Shown: positions 50,501-59,702 of the stretch, one piece after another
Layout of the letters: every line of letters starts with the position of its first letter
Numbering within the stretch: position 1 is the stretch's first letter
Position numbers and translations under genes: made by a program
Assembly (NCBI GenBank): GCA_000310025.1
Contig: FN648650.1
Location: forward strand, 3,446 to 67,445
Source: Ectocarpus siliculosus
Taxonomy: Eukaryota > Sar > Phaeophyceae > Ectocarpales > Ectocarpaceae
Length of the DNA: 64,000 bases
Direction: 5' to 3'
Notes under the pieces: model-generated
What the model was told of the DNA's origin: nothing
What the model saw: only the letters and a program-made list of their open reading frames with translations
Databases searched by the model: none

Positions 50501-51185
50501 TGTACACATACATATACGCCATGCTGAAAGTCAGTCGTTTACACCAACCTGTGACAGAGTAGTTTTTCTCTCGATTTTTCATTTCATCACCACCGCGTTT
50601 TTTTTTAAACAACAGCAGCAGCAGGAGCACTCTTGCTGTATCTACACTACATACATACAGCGGCTGGACCGCCGTACGACTGCTGTATATATGTACATCA
50701 TCACAGCAACAGAGTTGTCAGACGACTGAACTCACCGGTTTTCCGCTGCCACGAGCGAACGCGTTGATGATGTTCCCACCTAGAACACCTTGGGCAGCTC
50801 GATTCCTGACTTGCTTCCCCCGATCTGCGACCTTTCTCTTCCCGGCAGCCGCAGCAGTAGCAGGCGGTGGGTGCGAAGACGGTGCACCTCGCGCGCCGCC
50901 CGCATCTTGTGGCGTTAAAAACGACGGACGGGTGCTGGTGGAAATACCCTGGGCCTCTCCATCAATCTGCGTGATCCACTCTTCTTCGTTGAATACACCC
51001 GTCTGCATCAGCCCCCATGCGTTCTCGATTGCGTCCCATCGCTCCTTCGCAACGGAGTTGCCCGCCTTCACATGTGCCTTTATCGTCTCGAAGTGACGGT
51101 CAAGAATCAGTCCTCGTTGTTTCAACTCCGAGAGTTTGCCAAGGTCCTTCAACAACCCATGGGATAGGGGGTTGGACAGGGACAT
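47589..51185 (-). CDS. pogo-like DDE transposase with C2H2 finger, three exons
   Basis: Exon 1 51185-50736 (MSLSNPLSHGLLKDL start; an upstream Met at 51266 is possible), exon 2 50211-48261 and exon 3 47998-47589 join in phase to give about 936 residues. Exon 1 matches no known domain. In exon 2 come a C2H2 zinc finger (C178, C181, H194, H199), basic helix-turn-helix/CENP-B-like segments around residues 275-450, and the DDE_1 core: D494 in WNVDQVPL, D612 in LIMDNLHAQ, D649 in QPVDAGAGRFLK. All three acidic residues are present, so catalysis is plausible. An acidic linker leads to exon 3, which encodes a compact segment with VRLGMGWFGGLIIQQSPQ, possibly a Tudor/SH3-like fold. Without the second splice the protein would stop at 48226, eleven residues after exon 2. 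The enzyme would cut and paste the surrounding element at TA sites. Confidence 0.88.
48142..48267. repeat. 65-bp tandem duplication carrying the splice donor
   Basis: Two near-identical copies (48142-48201 and 48207-48267) differ by a one-base indel. Each contains ACTTAC, that is, a GTAAGT donor on the minus strand. The one used to join exons 2 and 3 is at 48260; the duplicate lies at 48194, downstream of an in-frame stop. Confidence 0.9.
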
Positions 51186-52304
51186 GATCCCCCTGCACGG
51201 CAGGCAACTCGTGGCACGCTGCACCGCGTTGCGTGGTAAAAAAAAAAACTCGCTGGCACGGGACACGACGTGTATGAACAGCAGACCCCCACCTAAAAAA
51301 AAAATCTAAAAGTCTAGGTAGGTACCAACTACCTAGCAAAAAACCTGGGAATGCCCCCCCCCCCCTCCTCCTCCATCTGTGTATGTTCTTCTCTCGCCAC
51401 CGCCGCGTCATGTCGTATGTTCTTGTCTGTTGCACTAGTCGTACACCTCACTGGAGGTTCTTATTCTTAACAGCAGGTCCGATCTGAGCACGTGTTCTTA
51501 CGGGCAAATTCTTAAAAATTGGATTTTTTGTGGCTCAAATTCTTAACGTCCATATTCTTAAGTGCGGGCCGGTTCTGTATTAGGATGGCAAGTGGAGAAA
51601 CTGATCACTTGAGACTTGCGACCTGAACGCCCCATTTTTATCAAGGAGAAAACGCAAGGGTACAAAGGGACTCGAATCGATGTCGCTAGACTGAAAGCTC
51701 CACGCGTCACCACTACACCAACCTGTGGGTCAGTTGTTATCATACTGTGGCAATCTTGCGTTTCTAAATATGACAAAGATGGCCCGGCTGTTTTTTTTTT
51801 TTATGACGGTCACGATTTTTGTTGTTCCGCTCGCCGCTCAACGCATCTATTCATATGTGGTGTCACAAGAATCACAGACTGAGACAGACAAACACAGACA
51901 CAGACAGACTTCGAGCGGGAGTACATGAAGCAGGGTGCAAAACCAGACCGTTCGGAGAGGCTCTGCATCAGCCCTTCCTTTGTGTGTGCTGGGTGGGGCT
52001 GATGGGCCTTTTCGCTTGTTCTTCAGGTCTTCTTGCCTGCACGCAGGGAAACTTCAGGCAAATTGGACGGGTGTGCCATGCATTCCCAACGATCGTATCA
52101 GAAAACCAGAGCCAAATTTAATTCGGCTACACAAACGGCAAGATAATAATTATGATTTCCGGGAAAGTGCAGAAAATATAATATGTATTGTGATATGGGT
52201 GTGTTTGTTTTCATTTATTATTTTTCAGGTTTGGGGAGTACATACACATATATAGGGGTGTTTGTTTGTTTAATTAATTATTTTTTGGGTTTTTGGGAGA
52301 CAAG

Positions 52305-52431
52305 TCAGAAACGCCGAAACCAAGAAATATCAAAACCAAAATCCAACCTATGAGCCGAACCATTGACGTCCTCTCGGACTCACTAGGTATCACTTATCGG
52401 GCCAACCCGACGTCTATGCCCAGGTCATATC
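52305..52431. repeat. 127-bp direct repeat, copy 1 (copy 2 at 52861-52987)
   Basis: The two copies differ at one base (GACGTCC versus GACTTCC) and are 556 bp apart start to start. The DNA just before copy 2 (52812-52860) also matches 47264-47312 beside the pogo-like element, so this is a dispersed repeat. The pair might be terminal or split repeats of a retroelement, but no link to the neighbouring retrotransposon could be shown. Confidence 0.85.
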
Positions 52432-52860
52432 TCTTGACAAGAAAATACAAAAGTCAACGCAAATTGGAAAACAAATTTGGTACTAGACAGATTTTTCTCT
52501 TCCCATTGATCCCTCCTCTCTTGAGCGACAGGGTGGGTGGGTGGGAAAATTCGATCAAGTCCCAAACGAAAACTCTTTTCTCTCGCTGCTGCTTTGCTGC
52601 ACTGCCTTTGCGGGCGATGCAACGTTTTTCCCTTCGAGGCCCTCGGCTTCCCAAGGATCCCAAAAGCTTCTGCCAACCTCTCTCTCTTCTCTGTACCCTG
52701 TACACAGCTATACCCCCGTGTACCCTTTTTTGTCTCTCGCCGCTCTTCTTTCACGAAATTTCCGGTACGCTTCCACAAACCACGGATTCACGGTTATACC
52801 GAATCCTTCGTTTTGTGATTTGCTCAAGAAATTTGGATTATTAGAAAAAGCGACAAGAAA

Positions 52861-52987
52861 TCAGAAACGCCGAAACCAAGAAATATCAAAACCAAAATCC
52901 AACCTATGAGCCGAACCATTGACTTCCTCTCGGACTCACTAGGTATCACTTATCGGGCCAACCCGACGTCTATGCCCAGGTCATATC
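52861..52987. repeat. 127-bp direct repeat, copy 2
   Basis: Second copy of the repeat at 52305-52431. It ends about 50 bp left of the recombinase stop codon of the retrotransposon. Confidence 0.85.
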
Positions 52988-53037
52988 CCAATGCGCGGCC
53001 CGATATTCGGCGCTCTTGTCCACGCTATTTCTCCCCT

Positions 53038-54459
53038 TCAACTAGACGCTAGTGCGCGCGATACATAAATAGCGCCTTCCCCTCCGGCCCTAACGTACGT
53101 CATAAAGGTCCTGACTTCCACCTTCCCGCCCTCTGAATCTGAATAACCGATGCGCCCTGCTTTGCTACACAGGTGGAGGTCGACCCCCCTTCCCCAAAAT
53201 GTCGGATGCCCTCGCCCCCTTGTGGAGGCCTTGACAAGGTCGAACACCTTGGAGAAGACAACCAAGGTCTAAAAAACACTCAATTTCTCCCATTTCAAGG
53301 CCTTGGTTGTCTTCTCCAAGGTGTTCGACCTTGTCAAGGCCTCCACAAGAGGGCGAGAGCATCCGACATTGTGGGGAAGGGGGGTGGACGTCCACCTGTG
53401 TAGTTGCGTCGCACCACCTATCCTCCCTGAGTGTAGCGCGAAGTGCGTTGGGTTTTCTCCTACTCTTCTCGCCATGTCTCTCAACGCTGTTGTTGCTTCC
53501 GACCTCGACATTACTGCCCACCGTCCCTGCTTGACCGACTGCATGAGGGGCGCGGTACTTCCTAACTCTGGGTGCACGTCAAGCAGATTCAGCAAAATCT
53601 CGAGCGCCCCCATCTTCTCAGCCATCTGTCCCACTTCCTCGTCCCGCGTTACTCTCTCTCTCGTCACTGCCGCGCCTCGCCTCTTTTGGTCCGCTTTCGA
53701 TGCGCGAAAAGTCACTTCTACTCTGTCTGCCCGCCTTCTTTCGTCCCACGCTAGCCGACACGATCCTTCGAAGAATACGAGGTTCCCTCTCGTAAGACAA
53801 AAATCGGCGTGTACTAATCCGTTGTGGTAGGCCCACAGCTCAGACGCTCGGCACAGCAAGAAATACGAGAGAGCGATCCCCATCCACGTCACTAGTCTGA
53901 AAACATCCGTCAGCGCTCTTTCTCTCCCCGCTATAATCATCGGCACGGTGAGCGGTTGCCTTACCAACTGTTTCGTCTCTGCCCTCGCATGCAGTCTGTC
54001 TATTGCGTTCCCAACAGCTGCCACTCTGAAGTGCGACGTGGGCAGCTCCCAGCCTGCGTACAGTTTATGGAAGTACTTGATAGCCGCGAGGTACCCCTTC
54101 ACCGTTTGGCTCTGGTTCTTATACACTAAGCACCTCGATGCCATAAACACAGTCAGCTCTCTCACTGTGCTATCCACGCCGTCCTCCTCGTACAACCATG
54201 GACTCAGATTCGCTTTAGCTCTTTCATCTGTCCACGTGTCCCACTTGCTGTGGTATCCTTTCAGCGTGCTCGCGTTCAGGGAGCCGTGCTCCATTATCCT
54301 GAGGAGCCTTTCGCCTTCATCGCTCGTTCCCTTCGTCCCGTGTTCGCTTCCTGTACTTGAACACGTTAGGGTCATTACACCTTCTTTAGTTCTTTTGCTC
54401 ATCATTCTCGTCTTACTCTTATTACTTCTTTTCTTTGCACGCTTGCCATGCGGCTCCAT
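53038..54459 (-). pseudogene. Tyrosine recombinase (integrase of YR retrotransposon), disrupted
   Basis: The main frame runs 54459-53403 and contains the catalytic Arg in SYFLLCRASELWAYHNG and the His-x-x-Arg block HFALHSGRIGG. Just after GGATQL the frame enters a 233-bp foldback MITE (53168-53400). Genuine recombinase sequence resumes at 53167, where a frame ending at 53038 carries the catalytic Tyr in FMTYVRAGGEGAIYVSRALA. Without the insert the frame would continue for some 18 codons, then needs one more single-base shift to reach the Tyr block. In the family this enzyme inserts circular cDNA by strand exchange, without an integrase-type target duplication. The broken frame makes this copy inactive. 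Confidence 0.88.
53168..53400. mobile_element. 233-bp foldback MITE inserted in the recombinase gene
   Basis: Two arms of about 100 bp (53168-53268 and 53303-53400) are near-perfect reverse complements with a loop of about 34 bp. The ends read CACAGGTGGA...TCCACCTGTG and are flanked on both sides by TA (53166-53167 and 53401-53402), a Tc1/mariner-type target duplication. It is non-coding and would form a long hairpin when single-stranded. Confidence 0.9.
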
Positions 54460-54602
54460 ACGAGGCCATCCATTCTTTGGTTCTGGAGTTTCTCTTGCAG
54501 TATCATTTCAATTAGCTCTCTTCCGGTGTCTCCGATGTCTTGCATTCGCCAGTTATTATCATGCGTGAGTCTTTCCACATTGACTTCTACGTCCTCTGAC
54601 TT

Positions 54603-55094
54603 TCATCTAGATATCCCGTCCGCGAGGGTATTCTCGCGTCCCGGGATGTGTTTTGCCACATGACACCATCCGTTTTCAATCTCCATGCGACCAAGCAGTC
54701 TCATGAGCAGTCCCGCTTGCCTGTCTCTCGAGCCCCCGCATCTGTTCACCCACGACACCGCCGACATATTGTCTCCCCTCATCATGATAGCTTGTCCGTG
54801 TTGCGTCGGATTTTCTCCCACGACCATTTGGACCACCCAACATGTAATTATCATTCCGAGCAGTTCTAGCGTGTTGATCGTGATCGCGCTGGTTTCTTTG
54901 GCTTCCGCTTTCCTTTTCAGCTCCGCGGTAAACGCGGGTTTAAATCGGTACCGCCAGAATACCTTTAGTTCGGGACAGTGTCCGCCGACTGCGTCGAAGC
55001 TAGCATCCGACAGGTAGTGACGGAAAAGCGTGCGTTGGACGTGGTTAAAGAAAAACGCGATAAGTGACTCTCCTTTCTCCGCCAGTTTACCTTT
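54603..55094 (-). pseudogene. RNase H domain of the YR retrotransposon
   Basis: The frame open from about 55094 to 54603 encodes EAKETSAITINTLELLGMII, then an acidic RGDNMSAVSWVNRCGG block and a C-terminal HIPGRENTLADGISR, typical of the RNase H that follows reverse transcriptase in DIRS-class elements. It is in a different frame from the reverse transcriptase upstream, which stops at 55093, so a frameshift separates the two. Confidence 0.8.
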
Positions 55095-56226
55095 ACAGCG
55101 CCCATCTCCAGAAGTCTAGGTCTCCATGGAACTCCCAACCGAGACGTACCTGCCTCTTCTCTCTTGACCGTCTGTTAGCCTTGTCGTGTAGGCCGGTGAG
55201 GCGTAAGAGGTGCCATACGAAATATTTCCCCGCCCTCATGACATATGTCAGGTTCCAGAGTTTTCCAGCCATACTCAGGACTTCTTGCACACTACCGAAT
55301 GCTCTGGTCTGTGGCCAATCGTTCTCTAGCGCGGTCCTTATCGCATCAACCCTCTCATGTGTTGTTGCGATCGTCATTTTATGGGTGTCTATCGTGTGTC
55401 CAAGAAAGTTCACTTTCGTGTTCCAGTCTGTGCTTTTCTTCGGGGCGAGAATGGGCGTTTGGCCCGCCTCTGCTGGCCCGAAGAGTCTCACACAGTCAGA
55501 CGCTAATAACGCGGAGGCTACCAGCGCTGAAGCGTCGTCTGGCGCATGTTGTACTTTCAGAAAAGCGAAATCGTCTACGTACACCCCGCACGAGAAATCG
55601 TGGTGGGGTCCGCCTCCGTCATGCGGTTTCACGTTGGCGTCTCGGGGCACTCGGGCGGGTGGTCCGTCTTCCCACGGCTCGACTATTTTTACATGTGACA
55701 TCATTTCGATCCCTTCGTCTACTAGTTGTACGTTGTGTACGTTGGTGTTGCGGTGTGAGTGTTCAGCAGCGGACGCCATGACTCCCCCAAAACCGGGCGA
55801 ACCTGCCCATCCAAACGTCAGTCTGAAGTCGGCGACTAGTACGTCTCCTATCACATAGCAGATTTTTTGTGCATCGTCTGGCGCAACTCTCACGTTTCGG
55901 TAAGCGTTGTTCACGTCCGCTGTGGACACTAGTGTCATCTTGTCAGGCCATTTGACTCTCAAGCGCGTTATTTCAGCAAGGAAAGCAGGCAGAGTCTCTC
56001 CGCACAAACAGTCGGGTACTTCTTCTGTTACCGTATCCACGTTGACTCCTCCCTTCTGTCCGCGCATTAGTTTGGGGTCAATAGAAGAATCGTTGATGAT
56101 TCTGATTTGTTTTCCTACCACAGCTCCTAGCGGCGATACGCGAACGCCCTTCATGCGAGCCGCGTCCGCTACGTCGAATACGAGGCATCTGTTCTGTTCG
56201 ACGTCGTCTATCAGCTTCTTCCACAC
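55093..56226 (-). pseudogene. Reverse transcriptase of the YR retrotransposon
   Basis: About 377 codons. Visible blocks are RIINDSSID, the STADVNNAYRNVRVAPDDAQ finger/palm region, RLTFGWAGSPGFGG, and the catalytic CGVYVDDFAFL (the YVDD box lies near 55572-55583), followed by a NFLGHTID thumb-side motif. These mark a DIRS-type polymerase. The frame starts by a shift from the spacer frame, which stops at 56244, and ends at a TAA before the RNase H. The domain itself is uninterrupted; the frame changes at both ends indicate decay unless some are programmed. Confidence 0.88.
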
Positions 56227-56243
56227 CAGTTCCGTGTGGGCGT

Positions 56244-57965
56244 CTATCGTACTGTGATTTCCGTATCGAAGAGCGCAAGGGCGCTCTCGAGGTTAGGCGG
56301 GCTGTCGTGCGTTTTTGCTGGTACACCGTTGTCTACGATGTCTATGAGATTCGCTAAGTCTGGAAAGTGTTTTTTGGTTCCGAAGTGTTGTTCGAGGTCG
56401 CTCAGGTTTAGCGGAGGTGACACCAAGGTGCCGCCGATTTCCCTCGCGACGTCTCCCAACTTTCCGTCGTTCGTTTTTAGAAGCATTCTACCAGCCTTCG
56501 CAAGTTCGTGAATGATTTCCTGTTTTTCGTCAAGTCGTGTACCACGTGCTAGGCATTCCTTTTGTTCTCTCCACATTTCAGCCAGTAGCTTCCCATAAGG
56601 AGGTGGCAAGGCTGCCGACCCGTCACTATCCGAGTCCCTCTTGCCGTAGGGGTCTTTGTCTCCAATACACGTATTGGGTCTAGCACTCTTGCGATCTTCT
56701 CCCTGGTGCGAGGGGTCTTTTTCTCCCCGGTAACGGGGGTCTTCTCTAGTGTTTCCACTAGGTCTTTCTCTGCCTTTGTCTCCAATACACGTATTGGGTC
56801 AAGCACTCTTGTGATCTTCTCCCTGGTGCGAGGGGTCTTTTTCTCCCCGGTAACGGGGGTCTTCTCTAGTGTTCCCACTAGGTCTTTCTCTGTCTTTGTC
56901 TCCAATACACGTATTGGGTCTAGCACTCTTGTGATCTTCTCCCTGGTGCGAGGGGTCTTTTTCTCCCCGGTAACGGGGGTCTGCTCTAGTGTTCCCACTA
57001 GGTCTTTCTCTGTCTTTGTCTCCAATACACGTACTGGGTCTAGCACTCTTGCGATCTTCTCCCTGGTGCGAGGGGTCTTTTTCTCCCTGGTAACGGGGGT
57101 CTTCTCTAGTGTTCCCACTAGGTCTTTCTCTGTCTTTGTCTCCAATACACGTATTGGGTCTAGCACTCTTGTGATCTTCTCCCTGGTGCGAGGGGTCTTT
57201 TTCTCCCCGGTAACGGGGGTCTTCTCCAGCGTTCACGCCGGGTCTATTATTTTCTCCCGTGTTACGGGGATCTTTCTCTCTCACTTGTTCAAGTCTAGCG
57301 CACTGTTGTTCTACTCCTTGGTTAGAGGGGTCCATTAGCGCTGGTTCTGAAGTAATTTCATGTTCATCACTATTGGTGCGTGGTCTACTTTGGTTGGTAC
57401 TTCTACGAGTACACGGTTGTTCTACTCCTTGGTTAGAAGGGTCCAATAGCTCTGGGTCTGCAGTAATTTCATGTTCCTCACTACTGGTACTTGATTTACT
57501 CGGGCGGGTACTTCTTCTCTCACGGTAGAACACGTTCGGTGCCACCAACCCGGGAAGAGGCGCTTCAGGTAGCGCCACGGTCCTGCTCCTGTCTACAAAA
57601 GCTGCTACCGTGCGGTCATCCGCCCTCCTCGCCCGCGTTGGCCCCACCTCTGGATGGGGCCCGTATTGTCAGGAGTTGGCACCTGCTGCTCCGTGTGGCC
57701 TGTAGTTGTTGCTGTAACGGGCGACTACGGGGCGTGGTGCAGCGGGGGCAGGGGCGGGTGCGGGGGCAGGGGCAAGGGCGGTCGCGGGTGCGGGGGCCCG
57801 GACTGGCGCTATGGGCGGCGGACTGGCGCTATGGGCGGTGGACTGGGCGGCGAACCGGGGGGGGCGACGCTGGGGTGAACCTGTACGTGGTTGAGGGCGC
57901 AATGCGGGCGGGTGCACTTTTGTCCTTTCCAGTGGGAGTGACACGCGCGGTGGGGGGTTTCCCAC
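56244..57965 (-). pseudogene. Linker coding region between gag and reverse transcriptase
   Basis: One frame is open across this region apart from TGA codons at 57669-57671 and 56799-56801. It overlaps the gag frame by about 150 bp, as expected for gag-pol frameshifting. It encodes Ala/Pro repeats, two copies of a block containing LLDPSNQGVEQPC or LMDPSNQGVEQQC, then five 40-residue repeats (IGDKDRERPSGNTREDPRYQ type), and ends with KLLAEMWREQKECLARGTRL up to 56244. The second TGA comes from a single-base change in one repeat copy (the other copies have AGA there). Confidence 0.7.
56654..57240. repeat. Five tandem copies of a 120-bp coding repeat
   Basis: The unit contains TCCAATACACGTATTGGGTC, GATCTTCTCCCTGGTGCGAG and GGTAACGGGGGTCTTCTC. 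Copies are more than 95% alike by eye and exactly 120 bp apart. Because 120 is a multiple of three, each frame repeats as 40 residues, and two minus-strand frames are open. Confidence 0.95.
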
Positions 57966-58951
57966 GTGAGGAGGTCCTGCTGGAACGGGGACAGCGTCGC
58001 CACCGCGTGTTGGTTGGCGACGGGTGCTGCGGTTATCCGCGGGCGGGATGCTGTATGACCGCTCGTGGCGCTGCTCGCTGACGCTTTCCTCTTCTGTGGC
58101 TGCGGGAGCCCGGCCAGGCCGTTGTTCAGCTTTCCGATGATGGCGTTGGCGTTGCCTTCCGCGGTGAGGCCGCGCAGCCGCGAAAACGCAGGGGGGGGGA
58201 CGGGTTGCACGTCGTCAGCCGCCGGCGGGGAGATGTCGTGGTCGGCGCGGATCGCGGCGCCAAGGTCTGAGATGTTCCCGAGATACTCGTTGATGTCGGT
58301 GTTGGTGTCGGTGATCAGGCGCGTCTTCACCGCTGCTTCTTGACCCATGACTTCCGCCGAATGAAGGCTGAGGTAGTCCCGGGCGTTGGACACAATGCGG
58401 CTGATCTCGGCTTTCAACTGTTGCCTGCGGCCGGTCGATGGTTCGCCTGCGGCGTGTGTACCATGGTCCAACACGGCGAAGAACGCTTTCGCGAACGTCT
58501 CGAGATGAACGATGAAGTCGCGTGGCTGCGGGGTCCACCCGGTAGGGAGGGGTGGGGAGAACTTGGCGATATCGACGTTGGCGATGGTCATCAACGAATC
58601 GATCATTTCGGCGTCGGGATAGGCCACTTTGCGGAGCAGCTGGGCAATTGCGTTCTTTGACAGCGTGGTGCCAACGAACCACCCACCGCGCAGCAGAAAC
58701 TGCGTCGCCGCGGGCTCGTCTCCCCGTGCCTTCGTGTCGCGGCGAAACCTCTCCTTTTGTACCTGGGTGTTAAGGCCCTGGTTTAACACGATAATATTTG
58801 GGCCCAGAGCCTGTGCTTGCAGGGGCTGTAGCACGAGCTGGCCGCCTAGCGGGAAATTAATAGGCTGGGGCTGGCCTTGCTGCTGGAGGCCGGCAGGGGG
58901 GAGGTGGCCAGGCTGCTGTGGCTGCTGCTGATGCTGCTGTTGCTGGTGGTA

Positions 58952-58990
<39 letters not shown>

Positions 58991-59314
58991 CTGTTGGTAC
59001 TGCGGGTGCTGCTGCTGCTGTTGCTGCATCCTGAGCTCCAGGTTGCCGAGTCGATCGCTTTGCTCTTTTAGGAGTACAGACATCTGCAGCAGTAGCTGGA
59101 CTGGGTTGATGGGGGGAGGTGGGCCTCCCAGCCCGGCTGGCGCGGCTCCGCCCGCATTCTGGTCTCCTCCTGCTGCGGGGGGCGCCTTGTTGTTTCCCGC
59201 CGCCTGTTGGTTTCCCGCCGCCCCTGCTGGCTGTTTTCCTGCTGCTACTGCCTGTCCGCCACCATGGGGAGCTGCCGCTGCTGCTCCTCCTCCTGTATCC
59301 CGACATACATGGGC
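57809..59314 (-). pseudogene. Gag-like protein of the YR retrotransposon
   Basis: The frame is open from 59314 (after a TAG that could also be a splice acceptor) to a stop at 57809; the first Met is at 59083. The N-terminus is Ala/Gly/Pro-rich. It is followed by LLKEQSDRLGNLELRMQQ (coiled coil), a poly-Gln tract, an ordered capsid-like part with FLLRGGWFVGTTLSKNAIAQ, and near the C-terminus a Cys/His cluster ACHSHWKGQKCTRPHCALNH, fitting a nucleic-acid-binding zinc motif of gag proteins. The frame itself is intact; it is labelled as part of a dead element because the pol part is broken. The call rests on position and the C-terminal Cys/His motif. Confidence 0.75.
58915..59029. repeat. CAG/CAA microsatellite coding for poly-Gln in gag
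   Basis: GCTGCTGTTG triplets on the plus strand encode long Gln runs, broken by His and Tyr, in the gag frame on the minus strand. The opposite strand is open as poly-Leu, a shadow frame. Confidence 0.9.
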
Positions 59315-59639
59315 CTACTTTGTCGTGCAGCATGAGGGAGAAGGAGGTGGGAGGTGGTTTAGGAGCATAGCGGTGAGAGATGCACGCCAGTGGGGGGGGG
59401 GGGATGGCCCGAAAAGTCGGGTCGGTTGATGGGGGTGGTTCCTGTCGCGAGTGGTGTTAGGTGGGGGTGGGGGTGGGGGTGGGGTGTTGAAACGTTTATT
59501 GCGACTGTTTGATTTCGATACGTTGTGTGAGAATGGGCGGTGTAGATGAGATGAGTGGTTGGATGTGTCGTAAATGCAAGTCGGGACTGGGGTGGGAGAG
59601 CTGTGTGGCTAAGTTATGCTGAAAGTGGTGCGTGTACAT

Positions 59640-59699
59640 TGAACACCGTTTTCAAATATTTGAAAACCGTTTTGAACATTTGAAAACCGTTTTGGGTTA
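59640..59699. repeat. Three tandem copies of TTGAAAACCGTTTT
   Basis: Units of about 20 bp built on TTGAAAACCGTTTT sit between gag and the next ORF upstream on the minus strand. They might be promoter or boundary repeats of the element. Confidence 0.8.
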
Positions 59700-59702
59700 G
59701 AC

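Larger units (their letters stand above)
47358..51577 (-). mobile_element. Complete pogo/Tigger-like DNA transposon (4220 bp)
   Basis: The left terminus 47358-47380 (CAGAACCGGCCCGCACTTAA followed by GAA) is the exact reverse complement of the right terminus 51555-51577, a perfect 23-bp inverted repeat. Each end is flanked by TA (47356-47357 and 51578-51579), the target duplication of Tc1/mariner/pogo elements. Short TTCTTA words recur inside both ends, a likely set of subterminal transposase-binding sites. The interior holds one three-exon transposase gene on the minus strand. Perfect ends and an intact reading frame suggest recent activity. Confidence 0.92.
51578..53037. other. Non-coding DNA between the two transposons
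   Basis: It contains AT-rich sequence, a tRNA-like fragment on the minus strand at about 51640-51730, and the 127-bp direct repeats listed next. No gene is supported. Confidence 0.5.
53038..59314 (-). mobile_element. Degenerate tyrosine-recombinase retrotransposon (DIRS/PAT/Ngaro class)
   Basis: On the minus strand the order is gag-like, spacer coding region, reverse transcriptase, RNase H, tyrosine recombinase, an arrangement found only in YR retrotransposons. Reading frames are interrupted by at least two TGA stops, three frame changes and one inserted MITE, so this copy is dead. Outer ends were not determined: no clear terminal repeats could be paired by eye, and the left limit given is the recombinase stop. 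Confidence 0.88.

Noticed and set aside
51640-51730. tRNA-like sequence on the minus strand (GTGTAGTGGT A-box word and GATTCGAGTCC B-box word)
   Set aside because: The promoter words are present but the acceptor and T stems do not pair, so it is at most a tRNA-derived repeat, not a gene.
53270-53302. Intrinsic terminator or CRISPR-like hairpin in the palindrome at 53168-53400
   Set aside because: The arms are about 100 bp with TA flanks, which fits a foldback MITE; there are no spacers or cas genes.
55064-55858. 264-codon plus-strand ORF
   Set aside because: It overlaps the reverse transcriptase, which has recognisable catalytic motifs on the minus strand.
56706-57338. Plus-strand ORF with five repeated Val/Phe/Ser-rich blocks
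   Set aside because: It is antisense to the retrotransposon linker repeats; the 120-bp periodicity keeps several frames open by chance.
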